A stretch of 64,000 nucleotides of DNA from Taklimakanibacter deserti (GCA_003574785.1 QORU01000002.1:1-64000), one strand, 5' to 3'; positions 34,204 to 42,173 are shown, numbered from the stretch's first letter. Translations and numbers: made by a program. The notes: generated by a model not told the origin, from the sequence alone.

Positions 34204-34448
34204 TAGTTCCTCCTGATCAGACGTTTGAGAGCAACGGCCTTTCCCGAAGCGGATTTGAAATAAATCTCAAGCTCTCGCGCGTGTTCTTCCGTTTCAACGG
34301 CGACATGGGATCTCAGCACAACAGGCAGATATGCCCTTGTCGAATGGACATATCCTGCCCGATGGGACGAAAAACGTCGTTTTAAATTGTTGGTTGAACC
34401 GACGTAGATATCCCCATTGCTCAGCTGAAGGAAATAAACGTACCACAC
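34203..34448 (-). CDS. Small GIY-YIG nuclease
   Basis: An 81-residue single-domain GIY-YIG endonuclease. The signature is split as WYVYFLQL and DIYVGSTNNLKRRFSSHR, with the catalytic Tyr, Arg, His and the Glu of ARELEIYFK, and the C-terminal SASGKAVALKRLI. Biological roles of this YhbQ-like group are poorly known. The GTG at 34448 is immediately preceded by a family-B repeat (34449-34473), so the repeat forms the leader; an upstream TTG at 34481 would translate the repeat. Three repeat copies surround the gene. Confidence 0.85.
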   Translation of the reverse strand: MWYVYFLQLSNGDIYVGSTNNLKRRFSSHRAGYVHSTRAYLPVVLRSHVAVETEEHARELEIYFKSASGKAVALKRLIRRN

Positions 34449-34473
34449 GGTGGCGCCCCGAAGCCCGTGTAGG
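34449..34473. repeat. Palindromic repeat, family B half copy upstream of the GIY-YIG gene
   Basis: GGTGGCGCCCCGAAGCCCGT then GTAGG, matching one arm of family B and lying directly before the nuclease start. Confidence 0.7.
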
Positions 34474-34507
34474 TAAGGCAAATCACAGCAGCAAATAACG
34501 TCACTAG

Positions 34508-34600
34508 TCTCCCTGCGCTGCTTCGCAGCTTCGGGAGATCACCCTTCGCCCCTCAAGAGGGCGTGGCTTGCCACCCGAAGCCCGTCAGGGCGAAGGGTGG
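34508..34600. repeat. Two palindromes abutting tRNA-Arg
   Basis: TCTCCC / GGGAGA stem enclosing GCTGCTTCGCAGC (34508-34538), then ACCCTTCGCC / GGCGAAGGGT (34541-34550, 34589-34598) enclosing a family-B core (GCCACCCGAAGCCC). The last arm ends on the 3' CCA of the tRNA gene. Confidence 0.75.
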
Positions 34601-34674
34601 CGACCCCGGAGAGATTCGAACTCCCGACCCACAGCTTAGAAGGCTGTTGCTCTATCCAACTGAGCTACGGGGCC
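34598..34674 (-). tRNA. tRNA-Arg (UCU)
   Basis: Minus strand GGCCCCGTAGCTCAGTTGG, anticodon loop CTTCTAA (anticodon TCT), GTTCGAATC T-loop, acceptor CGGGGTC, discriminator G and CCA. Seventy-seven bases, standard cloverleaf. Reads AGA codons. Confidence 0.96.
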
Positions 34675-34680
34675 AGCCGG

Positions 34681-34986
34681 TCAATGGGTCCAAAGCTCGT
34701 TGCGGCCCCATCGGAAATTGTCGGCATAGGATTTGCGCTGCGTTCTGGCCGGCGCCTCGGGCTCCACCCAGTAGGCGATGCCATTGCGCTCGGCATAAGC
34801 GATCGCCTGCTCCTTCGATTCGAAGGTCAGGCGCAGCTGCTGCTTCATGTCGGCGGACGAGGTCCAGCCCATGAGCGGATCGGCCGTCAGCCTGAGCTCC
34901 GGCTCATATTCGAGCAGCCATAGATCGACCTTGCCTTTGCCGGACTGCATGGCATTGCGGGCGGGCCTGTAGATCTTCGCGGTCAT
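34681..34986 (-). CDS. NADH dehydrogenase accessory subunit, NDUFS4 type
   Basis: A 101-residue protein of the ETC complex I conserved-region family, the bacterial counterpart of mitochondrial NDUFS4 (18 kDa/NUYM). It shows AKIYRPARNAMQSGKGKVDLW, MGWTSSADMKQQLRLTFESKEQAIAYAERNGI and the C-terminal KSYADNFRWGRNELWTH. It is a peripheral subunit of respiratory complex I in alphaproteobacteria, usually encoded away from the nuo operon, as here, often beside tRNA genes. Confidence 0.95.
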   Translation of the reverse strand: MTAKIYRPARNAMQSGKGKVDLWLLEYEPELRLTADPLMGWTSSADMKQQLRLTFESKEQAIAYAERNGIAYWVEPEAPARTQRKSYADNFRWGRNELWTH

Positions 34987-35025
34987 GCCGTCACCTTTAT
35001 CCTATCACACCTATGAGCTGAGGCG

Positions 35026-35116
35026 GCCCTCTTTCGCTAAAGCTTCGGAGGGCATCCTGCTCCGCGCACGAAATCCACTAATCCTGCGAAGCGCCGCTGG
35101 GCGCGAAGCAGGATGG
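35026..35116. repeat. Palindromic repeat, family A full copy
   Basis: GCCCTCTTTCGCTAAAGCTT-CGGAGGGC plus the second hairpin CATCCTGCTCCGCGC / GCGCGAAGCAGGATG, near-identical to 26666-26757. It ends three bases from the 3' CCA of tRNA-Pro. Confidence 0.85.
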
Positions 35117-35119
35117 CGG

Positions 35120-35196
35120 TGGTCGGGGTGGCCAGATTCGAACTGACGACCCCCTGCGCCCAAGGCAGGTGCGCTACCAGACTGCGCTACACCCCG
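35120..35196 (-). tRNA. tRNA-Pro (UGG)
   Basis: Minus strand CGGGGTGTAGCGCAGTCTGG, anticodon loop CTTGGGC (anticodon TGG), GTTCGAATC, acceptor CACCCCG, A and CCA. The first base pair C-G is typical of proline tRNA. Confidence 0.96.
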
Positions 35197-35241
35197 TTTT
35201 CCACCTGTATTCCAAGGCGCTTCCTTATCGCCAAGGCTTGC

Positions 35242-35285
35242 CCCGGACTTGATCCGGGGTCGAGCAATCCCGGATCAAGTCCGGG
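35242..35285. repeat. Inverted 17-bp repeat
   Basis: CCCGGACTTGATCCGGG (35242-35258) and its exact reverse complement (35269-35285) with a 10-base spacer. This element is widespread between genes in alphaproteobacterial genomes. Confidence 0.9.
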
Positions 35286-35352
35286 ACGGGCTTTGGCGGG
35301 AAGCGCCCTGCTCCCGCAGGGGATAGCGAAATCGCACCTCTCGGGCAAGAGA

Positions 35353-35817
35353 TCAGCCGCCGGTGCCGAAAATGGGGTTCAGCAGGCGGTCCCCGGGCCG
35401 GATATTGAGCCGGTAGGCGGTCCCCGCCTTAACCTCGAACACGGCATAGACCGGCATGCCCGGGGTGATGATGTCCTCCGAATAGGGAACCGTGTTGCGG
35501 GCGACATAGAGAACCACCCCCTTGTCGTCCGAGAAGATCATGTCGAGCGATACCGGTGTGTTCTTCATCCACATGGAGACGCTGCGGGTCTGCTTGAAGT
35601 CGAACAGCATGCCGCGATCCTCGGCGAGCTCGGTGCGGAACATCAGCCCCTTGGCGCGGTGCTCGGGCGTCGCCGCAAGCTCGGCGGTGAAGCCCGTCCG
35701 CATCTTGCCGCCATTGCTCTCGACGGTGAGGGGAACGGTCGGCAACTCGGACGTCTCCGCCCGGCCTATGGAGACCGCCGCAAGGACAAACAGGAAAGCC
35801 AGGGTGATGGCGCGCAT
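35353..35817 (-). CDS. DUF192 family exported protein
   Basis: A 154-residue protein with a signal peptide (LAFLFVLAAVSIGRA) and a DUF192 barrel: FTAELAATPEHRAKGLMFRTELAEDRGMLFDF, VSMWMKNTPVSLDMIF and a final YRLNIRPGDRL. Function unknown, though the family is often near cold-shock genes. It lies 32 bases after the two-domain cold-shock gene on the same strand, a conserved pairing in this order. Confidence 0.92.
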   Translation of the reverse strand: MRAITLAFLFVLAAVSIGRAETSELPTVPLTVESNGGKMRTGFTAELAATPEHRAKGLMFRTELAEDRGMLFDFKQTRSVSMWMKNTPVSLDMIFSDDKGVVLYVARNTVPYSEDIITPGMPVYAVFEVKAGTAYRLNIRPGDRLLNPIFGTGG

Positions 35818-35849
35818 CGTTCGAGTATGCCGCGCCCGTACCGATTACG

Positions 35850-36428
35850 CTAGTTGGTGTGACGCGGCCCGCTGTCGAGCGTGAGCCGGACCTCGGCCGC
35901 CATCTGGCCCTTGGGCCCTGAGCCGAAGCGCACATAAATCCACTGGTCGGGATGAAGCTCGGCAATGGCGGTTTTCCGCAGCGTCTCCATATGGATGAAG
36001 ATGTCGGGAGACCCCTCCCCTTCGCTCACGAAGCCGAAGCCCCGCGCCCGGTTGAACCATTTGACGCGCGCCCTGACCCAGCCGCTCGACGGCGATACGT
36101 TCACATGGGTGCGGCTCGGCCTTTCGACCGGATGGATCGCGGTCGAGGTGTCGACATTGAGGACACGCAACGCCTGGTAGCCCTTCTGGCGCTCCACCGC
36201 CTCGCAGAAGACACGCGTCCCTTCGAGCGGCGCCTCGAAGCCATCGCGTTTGAGGCAGCTCAAATGAAGGAGCACGTCCGGCATGCCGTTATCGGGGATG
36301 ATGAAGCCATATCCCCTGCCGACATCGAACCACTTAACGAATCCGCTGATCTGGAAGATTTTGACATTCACATCGGGAGCTTGATGCTCATGCTCCCTGT
36401 CTGCCTCGAAGGGCCCGCTAACCGCCAT
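35850..36428 (-). CDS. Two-domain cold-shock protein
   Basis: A 192-residue RNA-binding protein with two cold-shock domains: CSD1 residues about 28-95 (SGFVKWFDVGRGYGFIIPD, VLLHLSC) and CSD2 about 117-185 (RARVKWFNRARGFGFVSEGEG, DIFIHMETL). RNP1 and RNP2 aromatic residues are present in both. Linkers are polar. It is probably an RNA chaperone or transcript antiterminator. The DUF192 gene follows. Confidence 0.95.
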   Translation of the reverse strand: MAVSGPFEADREHEHQAPDVNVKIFQISGFVKWFDVGRGYGFIIPDNGMPDVLLHLSCLKRDGFEAPLEGTRVFCEAVERQKGYQALRVLNVDTSTAIHPVERPSRTHVNVSPSSGWVRARVKWFNRARGFGFVSEGEGSPDIFIHMETLRKTAIAELHPDQWIYVRFGSGPKGQMAAEVRLTLDSGPRHTN

Positions 36429-36795
36429 GACCGCATACCCGAACTAGTGGCAGCCCTCTGCCGTAACCCCTTGCTGCCGTGGGTTAGATTGATCGACTCT
36501 TTTGCAATTGTACAGAGCGGGTACCTGCAAGAGATGTGGAAAACATGCGATAGACATTGAATTCGTCGGCGAAGCACGCCTCGATCGCAGCGTCCGCGAT
36601 GCGAAAAAGCCCTGAAAACAAAAGCCGATTCGCTTCAAGCCAGATGCAACACATCAACGCTGCCGAAACATGCGGCATGCAGAGACAGCCACGAGGAAAT
36701 TTCGGCCGGGTCCATGTCTTTCCGCCGCAAACAGCGGAGTTTTGCGCAGATTCCCCTCAACTGATTCGTTTTCAGCGCGTGAAGCGATCGTGATC
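36429..36795. other. Intergenic region without recognised features
   Basis: 367 bp between the cold-shock gene and the SIR2 gene. Short open frames exist on both strands but lack ribosome sites or family features. Promoter of the cold-shock gene must lie at its left part. Confidence 0.5.
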
Positions 36796-37551
36796 TCAAG
36801 GCCATAAACGCTCGGCGGTCGCGGCGAGAACATCGCCGAGCTCACCCTGAACCACGAGATCGGCGAGCGCATCGAGGCCGGTCGGCTCGCGGTTGATGAT
36901 GACCAGCCTGGCGCGATTGCTCTTGGCCATGACGGGAAAATTCGCCGCCGGGAAAACCTGCAGCGACGAGCCGAGAGCGAGAAAGAGATCGGCGTTGAAG
37001 GTAGCGGCGCGGGCATCGGCCATCTCCTGGTCCGGCATGGCCTGCCCGAAGGATATGGTCGCCGTCTTGACGATGCCGGCGCAGGACACGCAATAAGGTG
37101 GCCGCTTTTCGCTTTCGATCGTGGCGCGCGCCCAGGCGAGCTCATAGCGCTCGCCGCAACTCAGGCACTTGGCATAGGAGCCATTGCCATGCAGCTCGAT
37201 GATCGCCTCCTCCGGCACGCCCGAGACGCGGTGCAGATCGTCGATATTCTGCGTGATGACATGGCTGACCTTGCCCTCATGATAAAGCTTCGCGATCACC
37301 TTGTGGCCGCGTCCGGGCACGGCATGCGAGACCGTGTCATAGATCATGAAATAGCGGCGCCAGGCCTCGAGCCGCGTTTCCTCAGAGGCAAGATAGGCGC
37401 TGAACTCGATCGGCTTGTACCGGGTCCAGAACCCGCCCGGCGAGCGGAAATCGGGAATGCCGCACTCGGTCGAGATGCCCGCACCCGTGAAGACGACCGC
37501 GCGTTTGGCGGACTGGATCATTCGGGCAAGCTCGTCTATGTCATCATCCAT
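36796..37551 (-). CDS. SIR2 family NAD-dependent protein deacylase
   Basis: A 251-residue sirtuin. It shows VVFTGAGISTECGIPDFRSPGGFW near residue 18, TQNIDDLHRVSG, ELHGNGSYAKCLSCG with the catalytic His, the zinc cysteines CLSC and CVSC, and the GSSLQVFPAANFP and NREPTGLD nucleotide-site segments. It removes acyl groups from protein lysines using NAD. Divergent from the glyoxalase gene across 33 bp, so promoters overlap. Confidence 0.95.
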   Translation of the reverse strand: MDDDIDELARMIQSAKRAVVFTGAGISTECGIPDFRSPGGFWTRYKPIEFSAYLASEETRLEAWRRYFMIYDTVSHAVPGRGHKVIAKLYHEGKVSHVITQNIDDLHRVSGVPEEAIIELHGNGSYAKCLSCGERYELAWARATIESEKRPPYCVSCAGIVKTATISFGQAMPDQEMADARAATFNADLFLALGSSLQVFPAANFPVMAKSNRARLVIINREPTGLDALADLVVQGELGDVLAATAERLWP

Positions 37552-37584
37552 CGTCAGTCCGCCCCATCAGCAAAGGAGAAGGCC

Positions 37585-38007
37585 TTGGTCAAATATCTCC
37601 ACACCATGATCCGCGTATCCAATCTGGACCAATCGCTCGATTTCTTCATCAACAAACTCGGCTTCGTCGAGCAGCGCCGCTATAAGAACGAGAAAGGCCG
37701 CTTCACCCTGGTTTTCGTGGCGGCACCCGAAAGTCCCGATGCGCCGGTCGAGCTCACCTACAACTGGGATCCCGAGGCCTATACCGGCGGACGGAATTTC
37801 GGCCATCTCGCCATCGAGGTCGACGACGTCTATGGCTATTGCGAGAAGCTGCAGAAGAACGGCATCACCATCAACCGCCCGCCGCGCGACGGCCGCATGG
37901 CCTTCATCAAGACGCCGGACGGCATCTCGATCGAGATCCTGAACAAGGATGGCGCGCAGCCCGTCAAGGAGCCCTGGGCGTCGATGCCGAACACCGGCAC
38001 CTGGTAG
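37585..38007 (+). CDS. gloA: Lactoylglutathione lyase (glyoxalase I)
   Basis: A 140-residue VOC-fold enzyme. Metal ligands are visible as His in KYLHTMIRVS, Glu in VELTYNWD, His in FGHLAIEVDD and Glu in GISIEILNK. It converts the methylglyoxal-glutathione hemithioacetal to lactoylglutathione. A TTG at 37585 with AAGGAG eight bases before it gives the correct length; a long upstream open frame is not coding. Divergent from the sirtuin gene. Confidence 0.92.
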   Translation: MVKYLHTMIRVSNLDQSLDFFINKLGFVEQRRYKNEKGRFTLVFVAAPESPDAPVELTYNWDPEAYTGGRNFGHLAIEVDDVYGYCEKLQKNGITINRPPRDGRMAFIKTPDGISIEILNKDGAQPVKEPWASMPNTGTW

Positions 38008-38052
38008 CGCGGGGAAAGGCAGTTGGACTTCACTGGACTCTCCAACGTTCCC

Positions 38053-38210
38053 CTTCTCCCGCGCGGCACGCGTGGGAGAAGGTGGCCGAAGGCCGGATGA
38101 GGGCTCTTTCGTGAAGCAAGCGCGAACTTCAAAAGCAATACGCTTTGCAGGCGAAGAGCCCTCACCCGCCCTTCGGGCACCCTCTCCCATTGCTTCGCAA
38201 CGGGAGAGGG
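38053..38210. repeat. Composite extragenic palindrome
   Basis: Hairpin CTTCTCCC / GGGAGAAG (38053-38081), perfect outer arms TGAGGGCTCT / AGAGCCCTCA (38098-38107, 38155-38164) and a third hairpin near CCCTCTCCC / GGGAGAGGG (38180-38210). It separates the convergent gloA and SDR genes and may end transcription. Confidence 0.75.
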
Positions 38211-38241
38211 GAAGCTGGCGATAGTTCGTTCAATCCCGCAT

Positions 38242-38988
38242 TCAGCCCATAAACAAGCCGCCATTCACCTCGATGACCTGGCCGGTGACGTAGCCCGAGG
38301 CCTCATCGCTCGCGAGATAGACGAAGGTGCCGGCGCAATCCTCGGCCGTTCCGAGGCGGCCCAAAGGGATTTGCAGGCGGGTCGCCTCGAGCTTGTCCGG
38401 CGTCGAATGCCGGTCATGGAAAGCGGTGTGGATGGTGCCCGGCGACACGGCGTTGACGCGGATGTTGCTCGGCGCCAACTCCTTCGCCATCGACTTGGTC
38501 ACCGCCGAGACGAAGCCCTTGCTGCCGGCATAGATGCCCGATCCCGCCGAGCCGCCCGAGCGCGCCGCGATCGAGGAAACATTGATGATGTTGCCCGAAC
38601 GCTGCTTCTGGAAGATAGGGATGACGGCGCGGCAGCAATCGACGAGCTGGCGGACATTGAGGTCGAGCACGCGCTCATAGAGCGCATCGTCGAGTTCGGC
38701 GATCTGGCGGCGCTCGACCATGCCGCCGGCATTGTTGATGAGGACGTCGATGCCGCCGAGGCGCTTCTCGGCCTCGGCGATGAGCGTCCATGGCGCCTTG
38801 CGCTCGAGGAGGTCGAGCTTGAGGGTGGCGATGCCTTGGCGCTCGAACGCCGCCGCTTCGTTCCCGCCGCCCAGATATTGCGCGAAGACCTTCGCGCCCG
38901 CTTTCGCCAGCGCGTGGCTCGCCGCTCCACCGATGCCGGTCACGCCGCCGGTGACGACGATGCGCTTGTGTACGAGATCGCCAAACAA
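38242..38988 (-). CDS. SDR family oxidoreductase
   Basis: A 248-residue short-chain dehydrogenase. It has the cofactor motif TGGVTGIGGAA at residue 14, NNAGG near 90, a catalytic YAGSK with preceding Ser, and PGTIHTAF. The C-terminal TGQVIEVNGGLFMG is standard. NAD or NADP oxidoreductase of unknown substrate. The start is a TTG with GAGG upstream. A 49-residue membrane protein gene precedes it by 19 bases. Confidence 0.9.
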   Translation of the reverse strand: MFGDLVHKRIVVTGGVTGIGGAASHALAKAGAKVFAQYLGGGNEAAAFERQGIATLKLDLLERKAPWTLIAEAEKRLGGIDVLINNAGGMVERRQIAELDDALYERVLDLNVRQLVDCCRAVIPIFQKQRSGNIINVSSIAARSGGSAGSGIYAGSKGFVSAVTKSMAKELAPSNIRVNAVSPGTIHTAFHDRHSTPDKLEATRLQIPLGRLGTAEDCAGTFVYLASDEASGYVTGQVIEVNGGLFMG

Positions 38989-39007
38989 ATGAAATTCCTC
39001 TTGGAAC

Positions 39008-39157
39008 TCACATCATCCAGACATGCAGGATCATGCCGCAGGACACGCCGATGATGGCGCCGATGAAGATGCCTATGGGCGGGGTGAGTATGAAACTGCT
39101 GAGTAGACCGCCAAAAGCCGCTCCGAGCGTCAAGCCCAGAACAAAACGATTATACAC
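39008..39157 (-). CDS. Small two-helix membrane protein
   Basis: A 49-residue protein with two hydrophobic, glycine-rich helices: RFVLGLTLGAAFGGLLSSFI and IGIFIGAIIGVSCGMILHVW, separated by a Thr-Pro-Pro turn. A GTG start at 39157 is preceded by GGGAGGG at five bases; a TTG at 39160 is the alternative. It lies 19 bases upstream of the SDR gene on the same strand, so they are probably cotranscribed. No family known. Confidence 0.6.
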   Translation of the reverse strand: MYNRFVLGLTLGAAFGGLLSSFILTPPIGIFIGAIIGVSCGMILHVWMM

Positions 39158-39249
39158 CAAGCCCTCCCGGACGGGCGCGCCTCACCACGCCGCATGATCC
39201 TAATCGTTGATCCGACTTCAGATGAATTTTGTGTCGTTTTTGGTGTTAT

Positions 39250-39324
39250 TGGCGCGCCCTACGGGAATCGAACCCGTCTTTGCAACGTGAAAGGCTGCCG
39301 TCCTAACCGATAGACGAAGGGCGC
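39250..39324 (-). tRNA. tRNA-Glu (UUC)
   Basis: Minus strand GCGCCCTTCGTCTATCGGTT, anticodon loop CTTTCAC (anticodon TTC), GGTTCGATTCC T-arm, acceptor AGGGCGC, G, CCA. Seventy-five bases. Confidence 0.96.
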
Positions 39325-39385
39325 GCGGGATGCGGCTCTATAAGGGGCTTCGCCCGGGAGCGCAAGGCGGGAAATCACCGCCTCG

Positions 39386-39733
39386 TTACATTTTCGGACT
39401 ACCTTTCGCCGCCTGCCGTAACACCTCTTCCGCCCATTGATTCAAGCTCTTACCCGCAAGTTGCGCGGCGAGGACGGCGTCGGCATGAACCTGCGGCGCT
39501 ATGCGAAACATGACCTTGCCCGAAAAGGGTTTCTCAGGCGGCTTTCCCACCTTCTTGCAGGTCTCGATATAGTCATCCACGGCGTCGCGAAAGGCGCTCT
39601 TCAGAGCCCTCACCGATGTCGCGTGAAAGCCCACGACTTCCTTGATTCCGGCCAGGTGGCCAATGAAGCACTCATCCTCGCCATCGTATGCGACGCGGGC
39701 CTGATAGCGCTTATAGGTCATCAGATTGGTCAT
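39386..39733 (-). CDS. HicB-family antitoxin, apparently orphan
   Basis: A 115-residue HicB-like protein. The N-terminal half is the degraded RNase H-like fold (YQARVAYDGEDECFIGHLAGI, VVGFHATSVRALKSAFRDAVDDYIE) and the C-terminal half a ribbon-helix-helix-like segment (KVMFRIAPQVHADAVLAAQLAGKSLNQWAEEVL). HicB antitoxins neutralise HicA mRNases and repress their operon. No HicA gene is visible on either side; it follows recJ by 16 bases on the same strand. Confidence 0.9.
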   Translation of the reverse strand: MTNLMTYKRYQARVAYDGEDECFIGHLAGIKEVVGFHATSVRALKSAFRDAVDDYIETCKKVGKPPEKPFSGKVMFRIAPQVHADAVLAAQLAGKSLNQWAEEVLRQAAKGSPKM

Positions 39734-39749
39734 AGATGCAGCCTATCCC

Positions 39750-41567
39750 CTATCCTACCCGTGCGACATCTTCGACATGGAGCGAGGGCACGCGTTCGCG
39801 ACCCCAATCGTCGACCACCAGCCTGCCGGCAATGTGCAAGGGATGCTGGCGCTCGGTCAGCAGCAATTCGCCGAGATCGGTGCCGAGCGCCCGGAACGCC
39901 ACCGCCTTGATGCGCGTCCCGTCGGCCGCGGCCAGAGTGAGGCGGACATGATCGCTGCCGGCACTGTCGGCATAGACGACGCGATGCGCAGGCAGCACGA
40001 AGACGGGCGCCGGATTGCCCATGCCATAGGGCCCTGCCTGCTCGACGAGCTCGATCAGGTCGAGTGTCGCGCCCGACGCGGTCAGCGCGCCATCGACATC
40101 GAGATAGCGCTCGCCGGTGAGCTTCAGCGCATAGGCCAGATGCGTCTCGAGGAAGCTTCGGAAGTCGCCGAGGCGCGCCCGCTCGATGGTGAGGCCCGCC
40201 GCCATGGCATGGCCGCCGCCCTTGATGAGGATGCCGGCATCAAGCGCCGCGCGCACCGCGTGGCCGAGATCGACACCGGCAATCGAGCGGCCGGAGCCTG
40301 AGGCCTGGCTCCCGTCCTTCTCGAAGCCCAGGACGATGCTCGGCAGGTTGAAGCGCTCCTTGAGGCGCGCCGCGGCAAGGCCCAGCACGCCCGGATGCCA
40401 GCCCTCGCCCGCGACCACGATCGCCGGACTGGACCTTGCCGTCCCCAAGGCGGCATCGGCTTCGCGCAGCGCCTGGTCGAGCACGCTCAATTCGATCGCC
40501 TGGCGCTCGCGATTGAGCCGCTCGAGCTCGGCCGCGATGATCGAGCAGCGTCCCCTCTCCTGGCTCACCAGCAATTCGAAAGCGAGATTGGCATGGCCGA
40601 TGCGGCCTGCCGCATTGAGGCGCGGCCCCAGGAGGAAAGCCAGCGCATAGGCATCGGGCCTTCGTTTGAGCCGCGCCACATCGGCAAGGGCGGCGAGCCC
40701 CGGATTCTCCCGGCGCGCCATGATCTTGAGGCCTTGCGTCACATAAGCGCGGTTGAGACCGGTCAGGGGCACGACATCGCACACCGTCGCCAGCGCCACG
40801 AGCTCGAGCCACTGCAGCATATTGGGCTCCGGCCGATCGGGCCCGTACCAGCCGCGCTGCCGCAGGATGCGATTGACGACGCTCACCAGGATCATGGCGA
40901 CGCCGCAGGCGCACAGATAGCCGAAGCCCGATATGTCGTCCTGGCGGTTGGGATTGATGACCGCGGTCGCATCGGGCAGCGTCAAGCCGGCCTGATGATG
41001 ATCGACGATGACCACATCCATGCCGAGTGCCCGCGCTTCCGCGAGGGGATCATGCGCCAATACGCCGCAATCGAGGGTGAGCAGAAGCTCGGTGCCGCGC
41101 TCCTTCAGTGACTGGACGGCGGCCCGGCTCGGTCCATAGCCCTCGGTCAACCGATCCGGAATGTGAACCGTGTTGCTGGCGCCGACGCTGGTGAGGAAGC
41201 GGGTGACGAGTGCCGCAGACGACACGCCGTCGACATCATAGTCGCTGATCGTGCCGATGCGCTCGCCCGCCATGATCGCCTGCGCCAGGCGGTCGGCCCC
41301 CTTCTCCATATCCAGCAGCGCCGAGGGCTGCGGCATGAGCCGGCGCAAAGTGGGATTGAGATAGGTCTCGACATCGTCGAGCGCCACGGAGCGCGCCGCC
41401 AGGACACGGCCCAGCAATTCGGGAAGATCGTTCTTCTCCGCGATCGCCTGGGCATCGCGGCTCAAGAAGGATCGGGCACGCCAGGACCGTCCGGTGACGG
41501 ACCGGCTGACGCCCAGGAAAGGCGATGATGTAACGGGCGCTGCCCTTCTATCCAGCAAGAGCGACAT
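39750..41567 (-). CDS. recJ: Single-stranded-DNA-specific exonuclease RecJ
   Basis: A 605-residue RecJ. The DHH-family motifs are in order: ISDYDVDGVSSAALV (motif I), LTLDCG, VVIVDHHQAG (motif III) and the DHHA1 GGGHAMAAGLTIE. It digests single-stranded DNA 5' to 3' in recombination and mismatch repair. Length is normal. It is followed closely by the HicB-like gene. Confidence 0.97.
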   Translation of the reverse strand: MSLLLDRRAAPVTSSPFLGVSRSVTGRSWRARSFLSRDAQAIAEKNDLPELLGRVLAARSVALDDVETYLNPTLRRLMPQPSALLDMEKGADRLAQAIMAGERIGTISDYDVDGVSSAALVTRFLTSVGASNTVHIPDRLTEGYGPSRAAVQSLKERGTELLLTLDCGVLAHDPLAEARALGMDVVIVDHHQAGLTLPDATAVINPNRQDDISGFGYLCACGVAMILVSVVNRILRQRGWYGPDRPEPNMLQWLELVALATVCDVVPLTGLNRAYVTQGLKIMARRENPGLAALADVARLKRRPDAYALAFLLGPRLNAAGRIGHANLAFELLVSQERGRCSIIAAELERLNRERQAIELSVLDQALREADAALGTARSSPAIVVAGEGWHPGVLGLAAARLKERFNLPSIVLGFEKDGSQASGSGRSIAGVDLGHAVRAALDAGILIKGGGHAMAAGLTIERARLGDFRSFLETHLAYALKLTGERYLDVDGALTASGATLDLIELVEQAGPYGMGNPAPVFVLPAHRVVYADSAGSDHVRLTLAAADGTRIKAVAFRALGTDLGELLLTERQHPLHIAGRLVVDDWGRERVPSLHVEDVARVG

Positions 41568-41840
41568 GATCCTTCATTGGACGCCGATTCGGCCGCGAAT
41601 TTGAGCGGTAAGAAGCGCCGTCAAAAAAGTTTTGCGCTTCCTTACGGCATGGCGCTTCGCGGTCGCAAGCGTCGGGAACAATTGCCGCCGATACCCATTG
41701 AAAATCAAGGAGAAAGGAGCGCGTTTCCCGGCGAAGCGGATGCGCTTCGCCGATAAGGAACCGCGCCAAATCGATCTGGAGCAAATCCTTGTCGCCAAAG
41801 TCTTCAACTTTGCCGGGGTTTGCCCTGAAGGAGCACGATC

Positions 41841-42065
41841 ATGGCAGTAGCGAAACGCAAGGCGACGCCTAAACGGGCAAAACCCCGCGCGCGCGGCGGT
41901 GGCCAGTTCTTCCATATCGAGGTCAGACCCAGGCGTGCGTTCAAGAGCTTCCGCACCCAGGATGTCGGCCGCAAGGGCGGCATCGAGCGCGTCGCCGGCC
42001 GGCGCGGCAGGGGCTCTTGGGACACGCAGAAATGGCTCATCGGCAAGGAGCACGCGACAGCCTAG
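41841..42065 (+). CDS. Small basic conserved protein
   Basis: A 74-residue protein, strongly basic, beginning MAVAKRKATPKRAKPRARGG and ending in SWDTQKWLIGKEHATA. The middle holds FKSFRTQDVGRKGGIERVAGRR. Short proteins with this C-terminus are common in rhizobia, function unknown. AAGGAG lies a few bases before the ATG. It marks the left edge of the atypical pocket. Confidence 0.7.
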   Translation: MAVAKRKATPKRAKPRARGGGQFFHIEVRPRRAFKSFRTQDVGRKGGIERVAGRRGRGSWDTQKWLIGKEHATA

Positions 42066-42151
42066 AATTTTGACGCGCCCGCTAACTAAGTTCCCTCAAA
42101 ATCAAATTGATATGTGAAACACGTGAGAACCGCCGAAAAGCGGCAATTGCG

Positions 42152-42173
42152 TTTTGGGCACGCTTTTGGGCAC
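42152..42173. repeat. Direct repeat TTTTGGGCAC
   Basis: Two copies of TTTTGGGCAC at 42152 and 42164, twelve bases apart, at the left border of the AT-richer pocket. Could be a recombinase site; not proven. Confidence 0.4.

Noticed and set aside
37189..37584. Upstream extension of the gloA frame
   Set aside because: It lies opposite the sirtuin gene; glyoxalase homology begins at the TTG with AAGGAG.
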